This document shows, piece after piece, positions 1 to 6,836 of a stretch of DNA of 10,056 nucleotides. The notes beneath the pieces are model-generated. The model did not search any database. It saw only the letters and a program-made list of their open reading frames with translations, and was not told the origin of the DNA. The translations under genes and the position numbers were made by a program. Positions within the stretch are counted from its first letter, which is position 1. Each line of letters begins with the position of its first letter. Source of the stretch: Bacteroidales bacterium (lineage in GTDB: Bacteria; Bacteroidota; Bacteroidia; Bacteroidales; Dysgonomonadaceae); assembly GCA_012798745.1 (NCBI GenBank), contig JAAZMQ010000218.1, forward strand, positions 1 to 10,056. The letters are read 5' to 3'.

Positions 1-802
1 CTTTTGCCTTCATGCCATATCGTTCATAGAGATATTGTCTGAGAATATCCGTGAGCTGTGTATAAAATTCTTTTTCCCTGCCTTGCTGCCATATTTTTTC
101 GGTTTTCAGCCTATCCAACTCTTGGAGAGCACGAACATGAGCCGGCAGCACAGGAGGTGGTGTAAAGAAATATCCTTTCTTTTTTCTACGAAGGATAAAA
201 TAAACAATCGCTCCAATAAGGGCAAGAAGGAGCAATACACCCAAAACAATCCATACAATTCCCAAATAATCCGTCCATACAAAAGGGGGTTTTTGTATTG
301 GTTTTATGTCATACAGCGCAAGCTGATTAAAATCGATAGAATCCGTTTCGCCTGCTTTCAATTTTTCAAGATAAGCAAGAGTAGAATCCTTTAAAGCCGG
401 AGAAACCACTTTTAAACCAATTGAATTGGAAAATATCGTATCTGTTCCGTCAAAAACAGGAATAGCAGGTATATGATATAATGTGGAATCGAAAGAAGTG
501 ACAACATACTTGAAATTAAGCGTCATCACATTGTTTTCAATTACGGTATCCGGTTGGAGCATCGTAATTACCTCGATACCGGGAACGATCTCTTTTTCGT
601 AAACCGGGAAATGAATAACTTTGTCTTTGGGTGCGATGACCTGCAAGTTAATTAAAGCTTGTTGCCCTATCATAATCTGCGGTGGCTCAACGGTAGCTCT
701 TACCGACACCCTCTGCGCAATTGAATATTCCGAAAATAATATAATCATCAAGGCAAATAACCCTGCTTTCTTTAGCAAATATGTAATTGTCGGACTTTTC
801 AC
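1..802 (-). CDS. BatD/DUF4381-like single-pass membrane protein of the Bat locus (C-terminus cut by window edge)
   Basis: 267 codons are visible from a GTG start; the 3' end lies beyond base 1. Residues 1-30 form a signal peptide (two Lys, then a hydrophobic run, ending SIAQ). Residues 31 to about 175 look like a beta-rich extracytoplasmic domain that opens with VEPPQIMIGQQ, as in BatD-type repeats. One membrane segment lies at about 180-203, followed by RRKKK and a cytoplasmic helical region (about 220-262, with KEFYTQLTDILRQYL). That tail resembles the C-terminal part of BatD/DUF4381 proteins. The GTG at 802-800 is the first possible start: the DUF58 stop codon (815-817) lies in the same frame just upstream. 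This is the third gene of the moxR-DUF58 operon, 12 bp after DUF58. By family analogy it would link the cytosolic ATPase/vWA pair to the envelope; its biochemical role is unknown. The gene is clear, the family placement moderately so. Confidence 0.8.
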   Translation of the reverse strand, partial: MKSPTITYLLKKAGLFALMIILFSEYSIAQRVSVRATVEPPQIMIGQQALINLQVIAPKDKVIHFPVYEKEIVPGIEVITMLQPDTVIENNVMTLNFKYVVTSFDSTLYHIPAIPVFDGTDTIFSNSIGLKVVSPALKDSTLAYLEKLKAGETDSIDFNQLALYDIKPIQKPPFVWTDYLGIVWIVLGVLLLLALIGAIVYFILRRKKKGYFFTPPPVLPAHVRALQELDRLKTEKIWQQGREKEFYTQLTDILRQYLYERYGMKAK

Positions 803-814
803 GTAATGTTTTTC

Positions 815-1684
815 TTATCTTCTTTGCTGAAACAGTTGTAACAACGATTTTACATAATCCTCATCGGTAGAAACCGAAATATAATCGACGCCACTTTGTC
901 GAAAAGCATCATGCATTTCGCCTTGCCGTTTATTCCACCATATACTGTATTCGTTTCTCACTCTTGTCGACGAAGTGTCTATCCACGTTTCTTCTTCTGT
1001 CTCAGGATCTTTTACTTTCATTAATCCTACAGGCTTCAAATTGGTACTAAGCTTATCGTACACCTGTATAGCTACTACATCATGCTTACGATTTGCAATT
1101 CGCAGTGATTGCTTGTAATCATCGGGATCGATAAAATCAGAAATAAGAAACGCTGTACATCGTTTTTTGATAGCATTGGTGAGATATCGCAAAGCTACAT
1201 TAATTTCCGTTCCCTTATTTTTTGGTTTAAACCCTAAAATTTCCCTGATAATATAAAGAATATGTTTGCTCCCTTTTCGAGGAGGAATAAATTTTTCGAC
1301 TTCTTCTGAAAAAAAGATAACACCAATCTTATCGTTATTCAGCATAGCCGAAAAAGCCAAAGTAGCCGCAATTTCTGCAACCATATCTCGTTTTATCATA
1401 GTAGAAGAACCAAATGTAAGACTCCTCGATACATCAATAATCAACATCACCGTCAATTCTCGTTCTTCTTCATATACCTTCACGTAAGGACGATTGTAGC
1501 GCGCTGTTACCTTCCAATCGATATCGCGCATATCATCACCATACTGGTATTCACGGACTTCCGAAAAGATCATACCCCGCCCTTTAAAAGCCGAATGGTA
1601 CTGTCCCGCAAAAATGTTTTGCGACAAACCGCGTGCTTTTATTTCGATATGGCGTACCTTCTTTAACAGTTCCGATGTTTCCAT
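815..1684 (-). CDS. DUF58 / vWA-like protein of the MoxR (Bat) locus
   Basis: This 289-residue protein is the usual length for the family. The DUF58 signature lies at about residues 36-75 (GRGMIFSEVREYQYGDD, DIDWKVTARYNRPYVK). A vWA-like fold follows, with MIDAS-type DVSRS at 84-88, a Thr at 159 (KGTE) and SDF at 182-184, so the metal-site residues look intact. There is no signal peptide or membrane helix, so it should be cytosolic. The ATG at 1684 precedes a family-typical N-terminus. The gene begins 33 bp after moxR and ends 12 bp before the membrane protein, so the three are almost certainly co-transcribed. DUF58 proteins are thought to act with MoxR ATPases as chaperone-like pairs that assemble or activate other complexes. 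In Bacteroides this cluster type was linked to aerotolerance. The exact target here is unknown. Confidence 0.93.
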   Translation of the reverse strand: METSELLKKVRHIEIKARGLSQNIFAGQYHSAFKGRGMIFSEVREYQYGDDMRDIDWKVTARYNRPYVKVYEEERELTVMLIIDVSRSLTFGSSTMIKRDMVAEIAATLAFSAMLNNDKIGVIFFSEEVEKFIPPRKGSKHILYIIREILGFKPKNKGTEINVALRYLTNAIKKRCTAFLISDFIDPDDYKQSLRIANRKHDVVAIQVYDKLSTNLKPVGLMKVKDPETEEETWIDTSSTRVRNEYSIWWNKRQGEMHDAFRQSGVDYISVSTDEDYVKSLLQLFQQRR

Positions 1685-1717
1685 TGATTCAATCTCTCAG
1701 TAATGATCAAAAATACA

Positions 1718-2713
1718 TTAAGGAACCTCAACTTTATTCAGGATTTCGCTAATAATTTCTTCAGAAGTCATATTATTAGCCTCAGCTTCATATGTGAGTC
1801 CAATGCGATGACGGAGTACATCGTGACAAACGGCACGAATATCTTCGGGGATCACGTATCCGCGATGCTTAATGAAAGCATAAGCACGGGCAGCCAATGC
1901 CAAATTGATAGAACCACGTGGAGAAGCCCCAAAACCGATCATTTCTTTAAGCGTTGGCAATCCGTATTGATCGGGGAAACGTGTAGCGAATACAATATCT
2001 ACGATATAATGTTCTATTTTTTCATCGATATATACTTCACGAACCACTTCACGAGCTCTTAGCACATCTGCAGCTGCAATTATCGGACAATCGATAGTTA
2101 CCGGTTCATAAATATTCTGACGAATAATTTTTTTCTCTTCCTCTTTGTTCGGATAGCCAATCACTACCTTCAGCATGAAACGGTCAACCTGAGCTTCGGG
2201 AAGCGGATAAGTACCCTCCTGCTCGATAGGATTCTGCGTAGCCATAACCAAAAAAGGATGTGGCAACTTGTAGGTTTTTTCGCCAATGGTTACTTGTCGC
2301 TCTTGCATGGCTTCAAGCAAAGCACTCTGCACTTTGGCCGGAGCTCGGTTTATTTCATCTGCCAATACAAAATTGGCAAAAACAGGCCCATGTTTTACGA
2401 TAAACTCTTCGGTACGCTGACTGTATATCATTGTGCCAATGAGGTCTGCGGGCAACAGGTCGGGTGTAAACTGGATACGATTATATTTGGCATCAATTAA
2501 CTGAGCCAGCGATTTAATAGCCAATGTCTTAGCCAGACCCGGCACCCCCTCCAGCAAAATATGCCCATCGGACAACAATCCTATGAGAAGCGATTCTACA
2601 AGATGTTTTTGTCCGACAATCACTTTGTTCATCCCTGTCATAATTGTGCGAACAAAGGCACTTTCCCTCTCAATCTTTTCATTTAATTCTTTTATATCAA
2701 CTATTTGGCTCAT
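1718..2713 (-). CDS. MoxR-family AAA+ ATPase
   Basis: This 331-residue AAA+ ATPase is the normal length for MoxR. Visible motifs are Walker A GVPGLAKT (56-63), Walker B LADEIN (117-122), sensor 1 ATQNP (158-162), the PEAQVDRF arginine-finger region (172-179) and sensor 2 GASPRG (262-267). All key residues are present, so it should bind and hydrolyse ATP as a cytosolic oligomer. The ATG at 2713 gives a typical N-terminus, and the next upstream gene is divergent, so this is the first gene of the operon. A TATTTTTG element (minus strand, 2761-2754) sits about 40 bp upstream and is the likely promoter core. It is followed closely by the DUF58 gene, its usual partner. MoxR proteins are proposed to remodel or insert cofactors into vWA-containing complexes. 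The partner complex of this copy, probably BatA/BatB beyond the left edge, is inferred. Confidence 0.95.
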   Translation of the reverse strand: MSQIVDIKELNEKIERESAFVRTIMTGMNKVIVGQKHLVESLLIGLLSDGHILLEGVPGLAKTLAIKSLAQLIDAKYNRIQFTPDLLPADLIGTMIYSQRTEEFIVKHGPVFANFVLADEINRAPAKVQSALLEAMQERQVTIGEKTYKLPHPFLVMATQNPIEQEGTYPLPEAQVDRFMLKVVIGYPNKEEEKKIIRQNIYEPVTIDCPIIAAADVLRAREVVREVYIDEKIEHYIVDIVFATRFPDQYGLPTLKEMIGFGASPRGSINLALAARAYAFIKHRGYVIPEDIRAVCHDVLRHRIGLTYEAEANNMTSEEIISEILNKVEVP

Positions 2714-2753
2714 ATTATGGGATTATTAAATAATAGGAGATTTTTATAAGTTA

Positions 2754-2761
2754 CAAAAATA
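2754..2761 (-). promoter_or_regulatory. Candidate -7 element for the moxR operon
   Basis: The minus strand reads TATTTTTG here, a full match to the Bacteroidota -7 consensus TAnnTTTG. Transcription would start near 2747, giving a leader of roughly 30-35 nt before the moxR ATG. I see no convincing TTTG-type -33 box at the expected distance, so the call rests on the -7 match and its position. Confidence 0.45.
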
Positions 2762-2807
2762 GAAATGTTAAAGCGGTTTCCCTTGCTTTTGTCGTTAAAA
2801 ATGTTTA

Positions 2808-2852
2808 AGTGAGAATCATAATACTTTCGAAGACAACGATTATCCCCTCACT
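2808..2852. repeat. Interrupted inverted repeat in the divergent promoter region
   Basis: AGTGAG (2808-2813) is matched by CTCACT (2847-2852). Inside it ATAAT (2818-2822) is matched by ATTAT (2839-2843), and a small CTT-TCG-AAG dyad sits in the centre (2824-2832). The arms are separated by an asymmetric 4/3-nt internal loop. It lies between the two candidate -7 elements and could be an operator for one or both operons, or chance. No U-tract follows, so it is not a terminator. Confidence 0.3.
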
Positions 2853-2898
2853 AACTATTTTTAAATCCCATCTATTCAGTTTATGATGACAGATTTAC

Positions 2899-2906
2899 TA
2901 TCTTTG
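2899..2906 (+). promoter_or_regulatory. tgt: Candidate -7 element for the tgt operon
   Basis: TATCTTTG matches the Bacteroidota -7 consensus TAnnTTTG exactly. Transcription would start near 2912, about 22 nt before the TTG start of tgt. The -33 region is weak (TTTA at 2880-2883 is the nearest candidate, and its spacing is short). The element is the best promoter signal on the plus strand of this intergenic region. Confidence 0.5.
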
Positions 2907-2934
2907 TCATTAAAATTTTCAGGAAGCAGCCATA

Positions 2935-4065
2935 TTGAATTTTCAACTTCAACATACCGACCCGAAATCGAACGCTAGAGCCGGTTTAATTACCACCGAC
3001 CATGGACAAGTGGAAACGCCAACATTTATGCCTGTAGGAACAGCGGGAAGTGTAAAAGCAGTTCATATAACCGAACTCAAAAATGATATTAAAGCTCAAA
3101 TTATTTTGGGTAATACGTATCATCTGTATCTCCGACCGGGAGTTGAAATTTTGCAACAAGCAGGCGGACTCCATAAGTTTAATAGTTGGGATAAAACCCT
3201 GCTGACCGACAGTGGCGGATTTCAGGTATTTTCGCTTTCCGGAAACTGTAAACTCACCGAAGAAGGAGCCTTGTTTCAATCGCATATCGACGGCTCGAGG
3301 CATTTTTTCACACCCGAGAAAGTCATCGACATTCAACGTATCATCGGAGCAGATATCATCATGGCGTTTGATGAATGCACACCCGGAACAGCAGATTATA
3401 CATACGCAAAAAAATCATTGGAACTGACTGAACGCTGGCTCGACAGATGCATTGCCCGTTTTCGCGAAACCGCATGTCCGTATGGATATTCACAAACGCT
3501 TTTCCCCATTGTTCAAGGATGCATATATCCCGATTTGCGTCGCCGTGCTGCCGAAAATGTTGCAGCAAAAGAAGCCGACGGGAATGCCATTGGCGGACTT
3601 GCCGTGGGCGAACCTGCCGAAAAAATGTACGAAATGATAGAGTTGGTGAATGAAATTCTTCCAACAGATAAACCTCGCTACCTTATGGGGGTCGGTACGC
3701 CGGCCAACTTACTCGAAGCCATTGAACGCGGGGTGGATATGTTCGATTGCATTATACCCACGCACAACGGACGAAACGGTCAGATATTTACAAAAAACGG
3801 CATTATGAACATGCGCAACGAACGTTGGAAAAACGATTTTTCGCCACTTGACGAGAACGGAACATCGTTTGTTGATACATTATACAGCAAAGCCTACGTA
3901 CGTCATCTTTTCAATACGAAAGAAATTCTAGGGCTGCAAATCGCATCGATTCATAATCTGGCTTTTTACCTTCAACTCATGCGTGAAGCGAGAGAACATA
4001 TTATTGCAGGTGATTTTTCCCTATGGGAAAAAAACACCATAGAAAACGTGACGAGACGATTATAG
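2935..4065 (+). CDS. tgt: Queuine tRNA-ribosyltransferase (tRNA-guanine transglycosylase)
   Basis: Tgt swaps guanine-34 of GUN-anticodon tRNAs for a queuosine precursor. This is a TIM-barrel enzyme of normal length, 376 residues. Visible are TDSGGFQ (91-97, base-binding Asp92), PIVQG (191-195), GGLAVGE (220-226) and MFDC with the expected nucleophile Asp271. Two features differ from the textbook enzyme. PTRxxRNG reads PTHNGRNG, with His277 replacing an Arg. The zinc cysteines (CxCxxC) are absent: Gly309, Ser311 and Asp314 occupy those positions, while the fourth ligand His340 is kept. Absence of the cysteines agrees with Bacteroides Tgt as I remember it. The TTG at 2935 is the only canonical start: an in-frame TAA lies at 2911-2913, no ATG or GTG occurs between, and NFQLQHTDPKSNARAGLI matches relatives at the N-terminus. 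It is first in the operon, 12 bp before the LptF/G permease. Confidence 0.96.
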   Translation: MNFQLQHTDPKSNARAGLITTDHGQVETPTFMPVGTAGSVKAVHITELKNDIKAQIILGNTYHLYLRPGVEILQQAGGLHKFNSWDKTLLTDSGGFQVFSLSGNCKLTEEGALFQSHIDGSRHFFTPEKVIDIQRIIGADIIMAFDECTPGTADYTYAKKSLELTERWLDRCIARFRETACPYGYSQTLFPIVQGCIYPDLRRRAAENVAAKEADGNAIGGLAVGEPAEKMYEMIELVNEILPTDKPRYLMGVGTPANLLEAIERGVDMFDCIIPTHNGRNGQIFTKNGIMNMRNERWKNDFSPLDENGTSFVDTLYSKAYVRHLFNTKEILGLQIASIHNLAFYLQLMREAREHIIAGDFSLWEKNTIENVTRRL

Positions 4066-4077
4066 ACCAAAAAGGAA

Positions 4078-5172
4078 ATGAATAAGCGTTTTAAATTAAA
4101 AATAATAGACAAATACATCATTAAAAAGTTTTTGGGGACATTTATTTTCATGATCGCCCTTATCCTTTCCATTGCGGTGGTTTTCGATATCAACGAAAGA
4201 ATCGATAAATTTATGACAAACAATGCCCCCCTCAAAGAAATCGTTTTTGACTATTATCTCAACTTTATTCCCTACTATGCCAACCTGTTTAGTCCCTTGT
4301 TCGTTTTTCTGGCTGTCATCTTTTTTACATCGAAAATGGCCAATAATTCCGAAATTATTGCCATTCTGACCAACGGAATCAGCTTTAAACGAATGCTTCG
4401 CCCCTATATGATTTCGGCACTGATTATTGCTATTGTATCCTTTATTTTTGGCGGATACATTATACCTCCGGCCAACAAAACCCGCATCGAATTTGAAGCC
4501 AAATATTTTGATCCGAAAAAACGAAAAGTGGGCGACCGCGACATTCAGTTTATGGTAGCTCCCGGAACCATTGCCTATTTCGGTAATTTCGACCTTACCA
4601 CCAATAGAGGCTACAATTTTTCTCTCGATAAATTTGACAGTCTTCAACTCGTATCACGTCTCACAGCCCAATCCATTCAATACGATTCCAATTATCATTG
4701 GACAATACACAACTATCAGATACGCACTTTCGACGGCTTATATGAGCACATTTCTACAGGAACAAGCATCGACACCATCATGCAGATTGTTCCCAATGAT
4801 TTTATAATTGCCAAAACCGACCAGCAAATGATGACACTCCCCCAGCTTCGACAATATATCAACAGTCAGAAAAAAAGAGGTATGGGAAACATTCAACCCT
4901 TTCAGATTGAATATCATTCACGTATTGCTTCTGTTCTTTCGGCTTTCATCCTCACCATTATCGGTGCATCCCTATCGGCTCGAAAAGTAAAGGGTGGCAT
5001 GGGTCTCAACATTGGGATCGGCCTATTACTCAGTATGACTTATATTCTATACATGACCATCAGTTCATCATTTGCCGTGTCGGGTGTGATGAGTCCTTTT
5101 ATTGCAGCCTGGATACCAAACATTTTATTCTATGCGGTTGCCTTCTTCCTGTATCGCAGGGCGCCTAATTAA
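4078..5172 (+). CDS. LptF/LptG-family LPS export permease (YjgP/YjgQ family)
   Basis: This 364-residue inner-membrane protein has the LptF/LptG layout: three N-terminal membrane helices (about 19-37, 65-86, 110-130), a periplasmic beta-jellyroll-type domain (about 133-275) and three C-terminal helices (about 283-301, 309-331, 340-360). SEIIAILTNGISFKRML (91-107) is the cytoplasmic coupling region typical of the family, which contacts the ATPase LptB. Such permeases extract lipopolysaccharide from the inner membrane and pass it to the periplasmic bridge. I cannot tell LptF from LptG, so no symbol is given. The ATG at 4078 is 12 bp after the tgt stop, so the two genes are co-transcribed. A run of seven A (4870-4876) lies within the coding region, with no sign of frame disruption. 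Confidence 0.92.
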   Translation: MNKRFKLKIIDKYIIKKFLGTFIFMIALILSIAVVFDINERIDKFMTNNAPLKEIVFDYYLNFIPYYANLFSPLFVFLAVIFFTSKMANNSEIIAILTNGISFKRMLRPYMISALIIAIVSFIFGGYIIPPANKTRIEFEAKYFDPKKRKVGDRDIQFMVAPGTIAYFGNFDLTTNRGYNFSLDKFDSLQLVSRLTAQSIQYDSNYHWTIHNYQIRTFDGLYEHISTGTSIDTIMQIVPNDFIIAKTDQQMMTLPQLRQYINSQKKRGMGNIQPFQIEYHSRIASVLSAFILTIIGASLSARKVKGGMGLNIGIGLLLSMTYILYMTISSSFAVSGVMSPFIAAWIPNILFYAVAFFLYRRAPN

Positions 5173-5234
5173 AAAAGAGAAGTAATTCAGACGTATTTCG
5201 ATAAAAAAATTAATCACAACAAAACACAGAAACA

Positions 5235-6047
5235 ATGAAAAAATATACTCTTTTTTTATTCGTTCTATTTGCATGGGCAACTGTTTTAAACTCACAAACA
5301 AAATATCCACACGTAATTATAACGACCAATTACGGCGATATGAAAGTGATGTTATACGACGATACCCCCAATCACAGCGAATATTTCCTGCAATTAGTAA
5401 AACAGGGTTATTTTGACAGTACATTATTTCATCGTGTTATCAAAGATTTCATGATACAGGGAGGAGCTCAGGACTCACGCAATGCACCTGCAGGCGTTAC
5501 TATTGGATCGGGGCGCACCGATATGGAGATCATGCCCGAAATCCTCCCGAACCATTATCATAAGAAAGGTGCTTTAGCCGCTCCACGAAGAGAAGACAAA
5601 GAAAACCCGCAAAAAAAATCGGATATGTCGCAATTCTATATCGTACAAGGAACAATATACACGCCGGGGAAACTGGATACGCTGGAAATGGCCGTAAATG
5701 TACCCATAAAAAACAAAATCATCCGTACCCATTACTCACCCCACAAAGAAGAACTGGCTCGATTGAAATCCACCGATCCTCATGCCTTTAATGCCAAACT
5801 CGACTCTGTGCTTCACATAGTGGATTCGTTGTACGCAGCTGCTCCGGGAAAGTTTTTCTTTTTGCCCGAACAAAAAGCCGACTATTCCACTCAAGGCGGT
5901 GTACACCATTTAGACGGAGAATACACCGTGCATGGAGAGGTAATTGAAGGATTGGAAGTAATCGATCGAATTGCGGCCCTCCCTACCGACAGCAACAATC
6001 GACCCGAAAATGATGCAAAGATCATCAGGGTCTATGTAGAACCTTAA
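5235..6047 (+). CDS. Secreted cyclophilin-type peptidyl-prolyl isomerase with large insertion
   Basis: Cyclophilins catalyse cis-trans isomerisation of Xaa-Pro bonds. The 270-residue product begins with a Sec signal peptide (MKKYTLFLFVLFAWATVLNS, likely cut near residue 20; no lipobox Cys), so it is periplasmic or secreted. The fold follows: FHRVIKDFMIQGG (65-77, catalytic Arg67, Gln75), MSQFYIV (131-137) and HLDGEYTVHG (225-234). His225 takes the place of the cyclophilin A tryptophan, as in many bacterial forms, and His233 replaces the usual Phe. About 80 residues (roughly 141-221), partly charged and helical in appearance, are inserted between SQFYIVQG and the HLDG loop. The usual core is about 165 residues, so the insertion explains the length. 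The gene lies 62 bp after the permease with an A-rich leader and no clear promoter of its own, so it probably belongs to the same transcript. Confidence 0.92.
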   Translation: MKKYTLFLFVLFAWATVLNSQTKYPHVIITTNYGDMKVMLYDDTPNHSEYFLQLVKQGYFDSTLFHRVIKDFMIQGGAQDSRNAPAGVTIGSGRTDMEIMPEILPNHYHKKGALAAPRREDKENPQKKSDMSQFYIVQGTIYTPGKLDTLEMAVNVPIKNKIIRTHYSPHKEELARLKSTDPHAFNAKLDSVLHIVDSLYAAAPGKFFFLPEQKADYSTQGGVHHLDGEYTVHGEVIEGLEVIDRIAALPTDSNNRPENDAKIIRVYVEP

Positions 6048-6054
6048 TGGTTTT
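6038..6054 (+). terminator. Weak candidate intrinsic terminator after the cyclophilin gene
   Basis: AGAACC (6038-6043) pairs with GGTTTT (6049-6054), with one G-U pair, around loop TTAAT that contains the stop codon. A run of seven T (6051-6057) begins within the 3' arm. The stem is short, so the call is tentative. The position between two convergent operons fits. Confidence 0.35.
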
Positions 6055-6055
6055 T

Positions 6056-6829
6056 TTATTCAATATTTTTTCTCACCTCGGTAAGGAAATCCTTCATACG
6101 ATCACTATCTTTTGCTTCAATAACGGAAAGCAGATCCTTGAGCTTTTCCCTGATCCTTTCCACCTGCTTCGGAGTATAGGGATTAAAGAGAATTTCGGTG
6201 AGCAAAAAATCGTCTTCCGATAAAAGTCCCTGAGCGATAGCCATATGTTTTTTAAAAGTCGTTCCCGGTGCATCTTGATGTTTCATCACCGAAGCAAATA
6301 CCAAGGTAGAAGCAAAGGGAATTGAAAGCGAATAAGCAATGGTTTCGTCGTGCTGCTCAAACGTATATTCAAAAACATTAAGACGAAGACGGTGATACAA
6401 ACGTCGAAAAAAGGCTTTCCCCTCTTCACCCGACTCAGTGATAATGATAGCATTCTCCTTACTTAAATCGCTCAGACTGGCAAAGGTGGGGCCAAACATC
6501 GGATGAGTAGAAACAAAAGGGTGCCCCGTTTCTTCATAATATTCTTTCAGTCCGGTTTTCACTGATGCAATATCGCTCAAAATGCAGGTTTCGGGAAGAT
6601 AAGGCATCACATTGTTGAAAGCATCGACGGTGTATTTCAATGTTGCGGCATTGATTACCATTTCGGGTGCAAAATCCTCTATTTCTTTGGGATCGATCAT
6701 CCGCAGCGTATTATAGGTAAAACGTAAACGTTTGGGATCGGTATCAAATATAGCTACTTCGTGATCAAAACTCAACACATCGGCAAAAAATGATCCCATT
6801 TTGCCGGCCCCTAATATCAATATTCTCAT
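6056..6829 (-). CDS. tyrA: Prephenate dehydrogenase
   Basis: TyrA oxidatively decarboxylates prephenate to 4-hydroxyphenylpyruvate, the precursor of tyrosine. The 257-residue product starts with a Rossmann dinucleotide motif, GAGKMG (7-12). An acidic residue at the end of the second strand (IFDTD, Asp29) suggests NAD rather than NADP. SDIASVK (85-91) and STHPMFGPT (107-115) are the conserved catalytic and substrate-binding stretches. The helical dimerisation domain follows. There is no chorismate mutase domain and no ACT domain, so it is a short stand-alone form. It is the last gene of the aromatic operon, 7 bp after the DAHP synthase/chorismate mutase stop, and faces the cyclophilin gene across an 8-bp gap. 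The lack of an ACT domain implies that feedback control lies elsewhere, perhaps at DAHP synthase. Confidence 0.93.
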   Translation of the reverse strand: MRILILGAGKMGSFFADVLSFDHEVAIFDTDPKRLRFTYNTLRMIDPKEIEDFAPEMVINAATLKYTVDAFNNVMPYLPETCILSDIASVKTGLKEYYEETGHPFVSTHPMFGPTFASLSDLSKENAIIITESGEEGKAFFRRLYHRLRLNVFEYTFEQHDETIAYSLSIPFASTLVFASVMKHQDAPGTTFKKHMAIAQGLLSEDDFLLTEILFNPYTPKQVERIREKLKDLLSVIEAKDSDRMKDFLTEVRKNIE

Positions 6830-6836
6830 ATTTAGA

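Noticed and set aside
35..394. A 119-codon plus-strand open frame at the left edge
   Set aside because: It lies antisense to the continuous BatD-like frame, whose signal peptide, membrane segment and operon position are convincing.
4066..4077. Shine-Dalgarno site (AAGGAA) for the permease
   Set aside because: It sits too close to the ATG, and Bacteroidota ribosomes make little use of such sites.
4096..4647. A 183-codon minus-strand open frame opposite the permease gene
   Set aside because: It mirrors the LptF/G coding sequence, which has clear family motifs and topology. The antisense product has no recognisable domain.
5173..5234. Separate promoter for the cyclophilin gene
   Set aside because: The 62-bp gap holds TATTTCGA but no TAnnTTTG match. 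The A-rich stretch fits a Bacteroidota translation leader better than a promoter.
5611..5618. Run of eight A in the cyclophilin gene as a phase-variation tract
   Set aside because: It encodes QKK in frame within a conserved reading frame. A run of eight A is unremarkable in this base composition and nothing suggests switching.
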